From Sphingobacterium sp. (GTDB lineage Bacteria; Bacteroidota; Bacteroidia; Sphingobacteriales; Sphingobacteriaceae): a DNA stretch of 64,000 bases. The notes under the pieces were generated by a model. The model saw nothing but the letters and a program-made list of their open reading frames with translations. It was not told the origin of the DNA and made no database searches. This document shows, in pieces, positions 36,742 to 44,086 of this stretch; position 1 is the first letter of the stretch; each line of letters opens with the position of its first letter. A program made the position numbers and the translations under genes. The stretch covers positions 1-64,000 of the forward strand of contig JAITLV010000121.1 of assembly GCA_031277685.1 (NCBI GenBank), given 5' to 3'.

Positions 36742-37674
36742 CTATTGCGGATAGTTGCGCATAAATTCAAAGCGATAGTTTGGATGCTGTTTAAGACTAT
36801 CTATTAAATCTGACAGTAATTTTTGTCCCTTTTTAGTTTGGTACATATTATCATGCGTCAAAAGTACAACGTTATTTTTGGTATATGATGTGCCCTTACG
36901 AAGTAAATTTTTCATTTGTGTATATAACTGATTGACCGATAAGTCTGGCTTTCCCGTCACACCGTTAATCTTCCATTCACAATCCCAACCCATAATTTTA
37001 TAGCCATTTTGATGTAAAAGCTCCGCAGTAGAAGCGCCACTTTTTAGATCAACCTTTTTACGGTCTCCCACATACCAGATATTTCTTCCTGGCAGTCTAA
37101 CGATTTTATGTTCGAGACCTAGAGATTGCTCTGCCAACTCAAAGTCCTCATATGCCGTTTGCGGATTAGAATAAAAGGTACTATACTTATTATGCGCATG
37201 CCAATAACTATGGTTATAGCAATCAACCAATGGATTAATTTTATAACGTTCGGTGTAGCTATGCAATTTTTTGCTCATCTTGTCATGCTCACCAATCAAA
37301 AATGCATTGATTTTAATTCCTTTAGCTGTAGCAATTGAATCGAGGTATTGACTTCCATTGAGCGGACCGTCATCAAAAGTAAGATAAATATAACGTGGCG
37401 AAACAGAATCTGTCAACAAGACGGTAGTATCCTTTGCGCCACTATAAGAAACATTTTCTTCCATTTTGGTAATGGAATCTTTGCGTAGAGAGTCCACTTT
37501 TGTAATGGAGTCTTGCAATACAATCAGACTATCCTTTTTATGCTGTACAGAATCAATAGAAATACTGTTTTCTTCTGTTTTACCACTATTTTTATTTTGA
37601 TTGCAAGCCTGCAGCCCTAAATTTGCTATTCCCAAGCCTATCAGAACAAAGCTTGATTTAATTACTTTTTCCAT
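36742..37674 (-). CDS. Polysaccharide deacetylase lipoprotein
   Basis: A 310-residue lipoprotein. The signal ends at a lipobox (LQAC) with Cys24 as the acylated residue. A Ser/Asp/Lys-rich linker covers about 25-90. A NodB/CE4 domain follows, with TFDDGP (99-104) carrying the metal and catalytic Asp, a His pair (H155, H159 in NHSYWHAH), RLPGRNIWY and the C-terminal LLTHDN. CE4 enzymes remove N-acetyl groups from peptidoglycan or exopolysaccharide. The lipid anchor puts it at the periplasmic face of a membrane. No neighbour reveals its substrate. Confidence 0.9.
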   Translation of the reverse strand: MEKVIKSSFVLIGLGIANLGLQACNQNKNSGKTEENSISIDSVQHKKDSLIVLQDSITKVDSLRKDSITKMEENVSYSGAKDTTVLLTDSVSPRYIYLTFDDGPLNGSQYLDSIATAKGIKINAFLIGEHDKMSKKLHSYTERYKINPLVDCYNHSYWHAHNKYSTFYSNPQTAYEDFELAEQSLGLEHKIVRLPGRNIWYVGDRKKVDLKSGASTAELLHQNGYKIMGWDCEWKINGVTGKPDLSVNQLYTQMKNLLRKGTSYTKNNVVLLTHDNMYQTKKGQKLLSDLIDSLKQHPNYRFEFMRNYPQ

Positions 37675-37983
37675 TACAAAAATTAACTTACACGTTACCT
37701 TCTATCACCATCACACAAAACACCTACTTTTTTACGGTTACTTTATATGCTAGTGTCGCAAAATTAAGATAATTTTCATGAATCAGCACCGTATATCCTG
37801 TGATTTATTCAGTACATTTTATTTCGTTCAACTCAACGTAGAAAATTTTAGCGTAGATTAGGAACGTATGGTTCTTCCATTTGCAACTAAATTCCTGAAA
37901 GCAATACAATAAAAGAGGGATCTATTGTATATAGATCCCTCTTTTATGAAATGATTAAGATAATCAAAATTAGACACAGCCAA
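37675..37983. other. Intergenic region with terminator and possible deacetylase promoter
   Basis: 309 bp. TAATTTTG (37759-37766, minus) could be a -7 box for the deacetylase gene, but its -33 box is poor. The only strong structure is the hairpin at 37909-37947. Confidence 0.4.
37909..37947 (-). terminator. Terminator of the basic secreted protein gene
   Basis: A perfect 17-bp stem around AGAGGGATCTAT with a 5-nt loop, 36 bp beyond the stop. T-rich flanks occur on both sides. Confidence 0.88.
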
Positions 37984-38496
37984 TTAATCCCGATGTCTTC
38001 CGTGTCCGTGTTCATGTCCACGGCCATTTCCTCTTCCCCTACTTTCATATCTCCTATTTTCCTTCCAGGAATGATTGCGCCTCACGCTGCGCTCACTAGC
38101 AAAAGAGTATCCACTATGACCGTGATGGCTGTCTCTGATAGAAACCTGTCTACCACGTGAATGACCATATCTACTTCTATAACGATCATGATGATGCCAA
38201 GGCGTACGATCATTGATTACAACTTTATGTGCCCTATAGAAATCATAATGCCGATATCTTCTTGGTAAATTTGACCTTCTTATCCAACCACCATTATCGT
38301 AGTAAACATAACACCTTCCAGGTACATCATAATACATATTATATTCCGGAATATAATAATAACGAGCATAATCATAGCCCACTGGCCCCCAACTAGGCTG
38401 GCTTCCAATATTGACACTAATGCTGACTTGTGCATCAACCGTCCCGGCCACGAAAAGACCTGCAATAATAGCAGCGGTGTAAAACAATTTTTTCAT
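37984..38496 (-). CDS. Secreted His/Arg/Tyr-rich basic protein
   Basis: A 170-residue exported protein. The signal peptide is residues 1-22 (ends TVDAQ). The mature part begins with Tyr-rich sequence (DYARYYYIPEYNMYYDVPG) and ends in a very basic His/Arg/Gly/Ser-rich tail (RGRGNGRGHEHGHGRHRD). I recognise no enzymatic motif. Similar short proteins are frequent in Sphingobacteriaceae, without known function. The clustered His could bind metal (inference). The start is fixed by a strong GGGAGGAG 6 nt before ATG, unusual for this genome, suggesting high expression. Confidence 0.82.
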   Translation of the reverse strand: MKKLFYTAAIIAGLFVAGTVDAQVSISVNIGSQPSWGPVGYDYARYYYIPEYNMYYDVPGRCYVYYDNGGWIRRSNLPRRYRHYDFYRAHKVVINDRTPWHHHDRYRSRYGHSRGRQVSIRDSHHGHSGYSFASERSVRRNHSWKENRRYESRGRGNGRGHEHGHGRHRD

Positions 38497-38703
38497 AAGT
38501 AGCTCCTCCCTTAGTTATGTAATTTCTTCTTTACAATACGACTACAAACTGCATGCAAAAGGTTAAAAAGTAAATGTTAATTTTTGTTAACAAAAACTTA
38601 ACCTACTCTACTGTAACAGCTTAAATTTAATATTACAATCCAAATTTGGTAAACTTTTTATGGATCAAATTGTTCCAACATTAATACTATAATTGAACTT
38701 AGC

Positions 38704-39279
38704 ATGAATACTTATCACATAGGAATTATTGTCGGCAGTTTAAGGAAGCAATCTTACAATAAAAAGATAGCAGCATTCATCCTCGAACAAGCATCTCACA
38801 AGTTTAACTACCACATCATCGAAATTGGTGATTTACCATTATACAACCAGGATTTTGACGATGAGGGCAATCCACCCGAAAGTTATATTCGGTTTCGCAA
38901 AGAGATCTCGGGATTGGATGCCGTTCTTTTCATCACACCTGAATATAATCGCTCTGTACCTGCGGTATTGAAAAATGCAATAGATGTGGGATCACGGCCT
39001 TATGGGAAAAATAAATGGGATGGCAAACCGGGGGCTATTATCTCCTCTTCAACGGGGGCTTACGGTGCTTTTGGTGCAAACCATCATATCCGACAATCAC
39101 TGGTATTTGTAAATATCTACCCCATGCAGCAACCTGAAGCTTATCTTGGCAATATAAAGGACTGTATCGGCGAAAACGGAAAAATTGAACTGCAAAAAAC
39201 AAAGGATTTTCTACTCAGTTTCAAAAAAGCTTTTGAACAATGGGTTATTAGAATAGTACATACAAAAGGCCAGGATTAA
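38704..39279 (+). CDS. NADPH-dependent FMN reductase
   Basis: A 191-residue flavodoxin-fold reductase. It has GIIVGSLRKQSYNKKIA (FMN phosphate loop), FITPEYNRSVPAVLKNAIDVGSRP (the conserved PEYN motif) and IISSSTGAYGAFGANHHIRQ. This matches the chromate/quinone/FMN reductase family, which reduces FMN, quinones or azo compounds with NADPH. A second family member lies at 42313. An 18-bp hairpin overlaps its stop codon, so the last codons are part of the terminator. Confidence 0.93.
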   Translation: MNTYHIGIIVGSLRKQSYNKKIAAFILEQASHKFNYHIIEIGDLPLYNQDFDDEGNPPESYIRFRKEISGLDAVLFITPEYNRSVPAVLKNAIDVGSRPYGKNKWDGKPGAIISSSTGAYGAFGANHHIRQSLVFVNIYPMQQPEAYLGNIKDCIGENGKIELQKTKDFLLSFKKAFEQWVIRIVHTKGQD

Positions 39280-39300
39280 TCTTGGCCTTTTGTATGTACT
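39255..39300 (+). terminator. Terminator overlapping the FMN reductase 3' end
   Basis: A perfect 18-bp stem, AGTACATACAAAAGGCCA (39255-39272) with 39283-39300, and a 10-nt loop. The stop codon (39277-39279) lies in the loop. Confidence 0.88.
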
Positions 39301-39310
39301 ACTCCCATTA

Positions 39311-40183
39311 TCAAACCGAACTTTGATCTTCGTTCGAATCATAGTTCCAAGTCAATAATTTATCTTGCAATATGCGTGATATTTTATTGAAATAGCGTTT
39401 TTGCTTATACCCCATGACCCATTGTACGCCTTGTACCGCATTGGTACAGAAAATTTCATCCGCTCTCTTCATGATTTCAGGACTAATTTGTGCCTCCACA
39501 ACTTCAATCCCCTCAGCCCTTGCCATATCCATCACCACACGGCGCATGACGCCTTCGATACAGCCTTCAGACAATGCAGGTGTATAAAGTATTTTCTCAT
39601 AATAGACAAAGATATTTGAGGTCAAAGACTCACAGAGATAACCTTCCTGATTTAAGATCAAGACATCATCAAAGGCCATTTTCTTTTTGTAGATACCCGC
39701 CAGTACATAAATTTGTGAATTGAGCGATTTTAGTTTTGACAAATCACTATAAGGCTTTTTGAACTCACTATATAAGCCCACGATCAGACCGACTTTCTTA
39801 TCTCTCAGATTGGGTTCCATGCGTTGTACCTGCAAAACAAATCCTGGTTTATTTGTTGTTGGACTATATAATCCTCCACCCATCCGAAATACAATCAACC
39901 GAATACGAACCTGTTGTCCCAACATGTTATTCTTGCGAATCAGCTCCTCCGATCTTGAGCGAATAAAAAATTCGTCAAAAAGATTTGCATCATCAAGGTG
40001 TATCAATTCCATTCCTTGCTGCAAGCGTGCGACATGAAAATTCAGAAAACGGATATCACCATCCTTATACAACATCGTTTCAAACAATCCATCGCCATAG
40101 CGAAAACCTCTATTTTCTATGCTAAATATTTCCTGTTCTTCCGGCACTACATTGCCATTAAAATTGATATAGTTTGTCGGCAT
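39311..40183 (-). CDS. Class IV aminotransferase / aminodeoxychorismate lyase-like
   Basis: A 290-residue fold-type IV PLP enzyme. It has NRGFRYGDGLFETMLYKDG at the start, the PLP Lys in SKLKSLNSQIYVLAG, and the GYLCESLTSNIFVYY and EGVMRRVVMDMAR segments. The family includes branched-chain aminotransferase, D-amino acid aminotransferase and 4-amino-4-deoxychorismate lyase (PabC). Length and the FETML motif fit a PabC-like protein, but I cannot decide the substrate. Its start is 21 bp after the RluA-type gene stop, so the two are probably co-transcribed. Confidence 0.87.
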   Translation of the reverse strand: MPTNYINFNGNVVPEEQEIFSIENRGFRYGDGLFETMLYKDGDIRFLNFHVARLQQGMELIHLDDANLFDEFFIRSRSEELIRKNNMLGQQVRIRLIVFRMGGGLYSPTTNKPGFVLQVQRMEPNLRDKKVGLIVGLYSEFKKPYSDLSKLKSLNSQIYVLAGIYKKKMAFDDVLILNQEGYLCESLTSNIFVYYEKILYTPALSEGCIEGVMRRVVMDMARAEGIEVVEAQISPEIMKRADEIFCTNAVQGVQWVMGYKQKRYFNKISRILQDKLLTWNYDSNEDQSSV

Positions 40184-40204
40184 CTTTATTTATTTTCTAA
40201 AATT

Positions 40205-41251
40205 TTAATCATTTTCTACAGCCATGGAATTCGCAGCGTAACCCCGCCACTTTTCTAAAGCTAAACGAAAATCTTCAGGATATGGTACCTCAAAATACAT
40301 ATTTTCTTTTGTAGTAGGATGAATAAATCCCAATACCTGCGCGTGGAGGGCCTGACGTGGGAGCAAAGCAAAACAATTATCCACGAATTGCTTATACTTC
40401 GAGAATACAGTCCCTTTTAATATTTTATCCCCACCATACATGGCGTCATTAAACAATGGATGTCCAATAGATTGCATATGTGTACGAATCTGGTGTGTAC
40501 GTCCTGTCTCCAATTGGCATTCGATCAAGGTCACATAACCTAAACGTTCTAGCACTTTATAATGGGTCACCGACCATCGTCCTTTATCTTCACTATCGTA
40601 CATCGCCATAATACGTCTATCTTTCAGGTGGCGACCGATATAACCGGTAATCGTTCCGTCATCTTTCAAATCTCCCCATACCAATGCTATATATTTACGC
40701 GTAATACTATGATCAAAAAACTGTTTGGCTAAAAATGCCATTGATTTTTCATTCTTGGCGATGACCAATAGACCAGAAGTATCTTTATCGATTCGGTGCA
40801 CTAGCCCCGGGCGATCTGAATTCCCAGGTAATTGCGGCAGCTGCTGTATATGAAAAGTCAACGCATTTACCAATGTGCCTGTATAGTTGTTATAGCCCGG
40901 ATGGACAACCATGCCCGCTTCTTTATTCACAATTAGTACATCGTCGTCTTCATATTGGATAGTTAATGGAATATCTTCAGGATAGACCTCATTATCACGT
41001 GGCGGATCTGGCAATACCAATGTAATGACATCGTCTGGTCTGACTTTATAACTCGCCTTGATTTCTTTGCCGTTAACCATGACAGAACCTGCTTCAATGG
41101 CATGCTGAATTTTACTTCTAGTCGCATTTTCCACCCTATTCATCAGATATTTATCAATACGGAGTAAAGCTTGCCCCTTATCTACCTCAATACGTAGATG
41201 TTCAAATAACTCTTGTTCTTCTTGATCTTGCGATCCCATTTGTTCTGTCAT
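40205..41251 (-). CDS. RluA family pseudouridine synthase (RluD-like)
   Basis: A 348-residue enzyme that isomerises uridine to pseudouridine in 23S rRNA (RluD) or related RNAs. An S4 RNA-binding domain covers about 30-90 (LRIDKYLMNRVENATRSKIQHAIEAGSVMVNG). The catalytic core has GMVVHPG and the active-site Asp in HRIDKDTSGLLVIAKN, then GRTHQIRTHMQSIGHPL. I use ATG at 41251 (MTEQMGSQ), because the earlier in-frame ATG at 41278 extends beyond the family start. It is divergent from the PLP enzyme at 41309. A TATTTTTG box (41256-41263, minus) lies close to the start. Confidence 0.92.
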   Translation of the reverse strand: MTEQMGSQDQEEQELFEHLRIEVDKGQALLRIDKYLMNRVENATRSKIQHAIEAGSVMVNGKEIKASYKVRPDDVITLVLPDPPRDNEVYPEDIPLTIQYEDDDVLIVNKEAGMVVHPGYNNYTGTLVNALTFHIQQLPQLPGNSDRPGLVHRIDKDTSGLLVIAKNEKSMAFLAKQFFDHSITRKYIALVWGDLKDDGTITGYIGRHLKDRRIMAMYDSEDKGRWSVTHYKVLERLGYVTLIECQLETGRTHQIRTHMQSIGHPLFNDAMYGGDKILKGTVFSKYKQFVDNCFALLPRQALHAQVLGFIHPTTKENMYFEVPYPEDFRLALEKWRGYAANSMAVEND

Positions 41252-41308
41252 GCTACAAAAATAAACCAAATGAAACAATTTTCGTTAAATTTGTTTTCAT
41301 TTAATGTT

Positions 41309-42205
41309 ATGTTACCATTCAAAATCCATAGCCCTGAAACACAAGTCACATTACCTTTATGGAAAAAAAAGCATATTAAGGTGACACTGAAGCGGGACGA
41401 CCTGATTCATCCATTTATTTCGGGCAATAAATGGCGCAAATTGAAATACAACCTTCAGGAGGCTCTACAGCTTCAAAAAAATCATCTTGTTACCTTTGGT
41501 GGCGCATGGAGTAACCATTTATTGGCCACGGCATGTGCTGGAGCAACATTCCAATTCAAAACCACCGCATTTGTCAGAGGTGATGAACAGGTCAACAACC
41601 CTGTACTGAGCATGTGCCAGTTGTTTGGGATGCAACTTATTTATGTCGATCGGGATTCCTATCGAAACAAAGAAAAGCTCTATCAATGCCATTTTGGTGA
41701 AGATCCAAAAGCTTACTATATCCATGAAGGTGGTTATGGACTTCTTGGTGCCAAAGGTTGTGCCGAACTAGTTGATGAACTTCAACAGGAATACCAACAT
41801 ATCTTTACTGCCTGTGGTACTGGCACTACGCTTGCCGGAATTTCCAACGCTATTGACAAGAAAGATCTTTTCACCCAAGTACATGGAGTACCAGTACTAA
41901 AAAATGGTGGTTTTATCGCTGATGAGGTCAATCAGCTTTATCCAAATTTATCCACTCCTATTTTACATCTGGATTATCATTTTGGCGGTTACGCAAAGAC
42001 GAGCCCAGAACTCCTCGCATTCACGCAGCATTTTATCAGCCATACAGGGATTATGATTGAGCCTACTTATACAGGTAAATTACTTTATGCTGTGGATGAT
42101 CTCATCAAAAAAGACTACTTCACTCCAGCCGATCACCTATTGATTATCCATACGGGTGGACTTACGGGACTTTTGGGAATGTACGAACGGTTCACATTTA
42201 ATTGA
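41309..42205 (+). CDS. PLP-dependent D-cysteine desulfhydrase / ACC deaminase family protein
   Basis: A 298-residue fold-type II PLP enzyme. The PLP Lys lies in SGNKWRKLKYNLQEA, and GGAWSNHLLATA and CGTGTTLAGI form the phosphate-binding sites. The ACC deaminase/D-cysteine desulfhydrase family degrades D-Cys or 1-aminocyclopropane-1-carboxylate; which applies here is not decidable. It is short compared with the usual 330-340 residues. I chose ATG at 41309 (MLPFKIHSPETQ), because upstream in-frame ATGs at 41213 and 41270 extend into the promoter region shared with the pseudouridine synthase gene. Confidence 0.88.
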   Translation: MLPFKIHSPETQVTLPLWKKKHIKVTLKRDDLIHPFISGNKWRKLKYNLQEALQLQKNHLVTFGGAWSNHLLATACAGATFQFKTTAFVRGDEQVNNPVLSMCQLFGMQLIYVDRDSYRNKEKLYQCHFGEDPKAYYIHEGGYGLLGAKGCAELVDELQQEYQHIFTACGTGTTLAGISNAIDKKDLFTQVHGVPVLKNGGFIADEVNQLYPNLSTPILHLDYHFGGYAKTSPELLAFTQHFISHTGIMIEPTYTGKLLYAVDDLIKKDYFTPADHLLIIHTGGLTGLLGMYERFTFN

Positions 42206-42312
42206 TCTAGGTCAATAAATACACCGTCAGGCTTCTAGCAGACATTTGACTGACATTTTTTCTGGAATTATATTGTAAGTTTGACCAGTTTCAAATTAAA
42301 ACGTATATACAG

Positions 42313-42876
42313 ATGAAAATATTAGCATTTGCAGGAACAAGTAATAAAAATTCTATCAACAAGACCTTTGTAACAAGCACATCAAAATATTATAAAGAGG
42401 TCGATGACAGTATAGAACTTCTTGATCTCAATCACTTTGAAATGCCTATTTATTCTTATGACAAAGAAATAGAATTGGGTATTCCACAATTAGCTCACGA
42501 TTTTGCGGCAAAGATGGATACTGCAGACTTTTTGCTCATTTCATTGGCAGAGCATAATGGATCTTACACCTCAGCTTATAAGAACATTGTCGACTGGGTT
42601 TCTCGTATCCCGAACCGTAAACTATTCAATGGCAAGCCGGTATTCTTATTAGCAACGTCTCCCGGTCCAATGGGTGGATCAACTGTCTTAAATGCAGCGG
42701 TGAACAGAATTACTTGGGATGGTGCGGAGATCCTGGACTCTTTCTCTTTACCTGAATTTCATAAAAACTTTGAGGAGGGTAAGGGAATTATCAATCCAAC
42801 ATTGAGAAGCCAATTGGAAGCTAAAGTACGTAAAACTAAGCGCACTCTTGCCGAGAAATTGACAGTTCAAGGTTAA
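42313..42876 (+). CDS. NADPH-dependent FMN reductase, second copy
   Basis: A 187-residue flavodoxin-fold protein. It has ILAFAGTSNKNSINKTF (FMN loop) and LISLAEHNGSYTSAYKNIVDWVSR, in which the PEYN of typical members is replaced by EHNG, and LATSPGPMGGSTVL. It is related to the reductase at 38704 but diverged, so substrate preference may differ. A hairpin follows directly (42902-42951) before the PfpI-like gene. Confidence 0.9.
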   Translation: MKILAFAGTSNKNSINKTFVTSTSKYYKEVDDSIELLDLNHFEMPIYSYDKEIELGIPQLAHDFAAKMDTADFLLISLAEHNGSYTSAYKNIVDWVSRIPNRKLFNGKPVFLLATSPGPMGGSTVLNAAVNRITWDGAEILDSFSLPEFHKNFEEGKGIINPTLRSQLEAKVRKTKRTLAEKLTVQG

Positions 42877-42901
42877 CAAAAGATTAACAAATAATCATTG
42901 T

Positions 42902-42951
42902 AAAAACCTCTTTTAATACGTAAATTCAACACCTATTTAAAAGAGGTTTTT
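42902..42951 (+). terminator. Terminator-like hairpin just upstream of the PfpI/DJ-1 gene
   Basis: A perfect 15-bp stem, AAAAACCTCTTTTAA (42902-42916) with 42937-42951, and a 20-nt loop. It ends 3 nt before the ATG at 42955, and its 3' arm holds AGAGG, the best Shine-Dalgarno candidate. It could end the upstream transcript or mask the ribosome site. Confidence 0.8.
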
Positions 42952-42954
42952 GAT

Positions 42955-43533
42955 ATGGCGAAAAAAATATTATTACTTGTTGGCGACTTTGTAGAGGACT
43001 ACGAAGCGATGGTTCCTTTTCAAGCAATGGGATCCTTAGGCATAGCTGTTGATGCTATCGCCCCTGATCGAAAAAAGGGAGATGTAGTACCTACAGCAGT
43101 ACATGATTTTACGGGAGACCAAACGTATAAAGAATTGCGTGGTCATAATTTCGCAATCAATAAAGATTTTGATCAAGTCAATCCCGAAGACTACGATGGA
43201 CTTTATATCGCAGGTGGCCGTTCGGCGGAATATATCCGTCTCAATCAACGTGTATTGGAGATTACAAAACATTTCTTTGAAAAAAATAAACCTGTCGCAG
43301 CGATATGTCATGGAATCCAGGTATTGACTGCTGCGAAAGTTTTGACAGGACGTACATTGACAGCCTATGTAGCTGTAGGCCCAGATATTGAATTAGCTGG
43401 TGGCATTTGGAAAAATATCCCAGCAGACCAAGCTGTTGTTGACGGGAATTTAGTTACATCCCCTGCATGGCCGGGTCATCAGGCTATCTTAAAAGAATTT
43501 TATAAATTATTGGGTATACACATTACAATTTAA
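42955..43533 (+). CDS. DJ-1/PfpI family protein (YhbO-like)
   Basis: A 192-residue glutamine-amidotransferase-fold protein. The nucleophile elbow is AAICHG with Cys118, and the GGRSAEYIR loop holds the acidic partner (Glu92). This pattern is that of YhbO/PfpI stress proteins, reported as glyoxalase or deglycase-like. It begins 3 nt after a strong hairpin. A small membrane-anchored protein follows 10 bp later and is probably co-transcribed. Confidence 0.92.
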   Translation: MAKKILLLVGDFVEDYEAMVPFQAMGSLGIAVDAIAPDRKKGDVVPTAVHDFTGDQTYKELRGHNFAINKDFDQVNPEDYDGLYIAGGRSAEYIRLNQRVLEITKHFFEKNKPVAAICHGIQVLTAAKVLTGRTLTAYVAVGPDIELAGGIWKNIPADQAVVDGNLVTSPAWPGHQAILKEFYKLLGIHITI

Positions 43534-43543
43534 GCGTATTTTA

Positions 43544-43921
43544 ATGAAGAAGAATAAAAAGGTATGGCTGCTAGTCATCCCGATTTTAGTGTTGTTGGGT
43601 TTTATTTTAAAAGATACTTTCAATCAGAAAAGCATAGAAGATCTGCCAGGCGGATTTAAAGAAGTAGCTTTTGTCAGGAACGAACAAAATAAGGGCGGAA
43701 TTGTCCGCATCTATGCGGTGACTGTAGGTGATGTTTTGAACGCAGACTATACAGGCTGTCTAGAGCTTTTACCGGTCAACGATTACGGAAGTACAACTAC
43801 AGTATATTTTTTCGATCGTACAGCACCTTATCCAACTACCTTGGCAATTGATGCACCACATTTCGATGGCACGAAATATAAAGCGATTCAAATTTCCAAA
43901 AAATATGGAAAAAAGAACTAG
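43544..43921 (+). CDS. Small membrane-anchored hypothetical protein
   Basis: A 125-residue protein with an N-terminal hydrophobic helix (about 8-25), a signal anchor or uncleaved signal, and a soluble beta-rich remainder (GGIVRIYAVTVGDVLNADYTG, STTTVYFFDRTAPYP). I recognise no family. It lies 10 bp after the PfpI-like gene and is followed by a strong terminator, so the two form a unit, perhaps in stress response. Confidence 0.75.
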   Translation: MKKNKKVWLLVIPILVLLGFILKDTFNQKSIEDLPGGFKEVAFVRNEQNKGGIVRIYAVTVGDVLNADYTGCLELLPVNDYGSTTTVYFFDRTAPYPTTLAIDAPHFDGTKYKAIQISKKYGKKN

Positions 43922-43941
43922 TCGCATACGAAAACACAGCT

Positions 43942-43980
43942 TACCCCAAAAAGTCCAATAACTTTTTGGGGTATTTTTTT
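43942..43980 (+). terminator. Terminator of the PfpI operon
   Basis: A perfect 13-bp stem, TACCCCAAAAAGT with its complement (43942-43954 with 43961-43973), a 6-nt loop and a run of seven T. Confidence 0.95.
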
Positions 43981-44029
43981 AAGGATAGATGAAGAAAAAA
44001 TAACTTAATAATTCTTTAACACAAAAAAG

Positions 44030-44060
44030 TTCGTTTATCGCAGGCAGAGCTATAGTTTTG
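44030..44060 (+). promoter_or_regulatory. Promoter of ppk1
   Basis: TTCG (44030-44033), a 19-nt spacer, then TAGTTTTG (44053-44060), which matches TAnnTTTG. The leader to ATG 44087 is about 20 nt. Confidence 0.5.
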
Positions 44061-44086
44061 CTTTTTAAATTTATGTATATTTAGCT

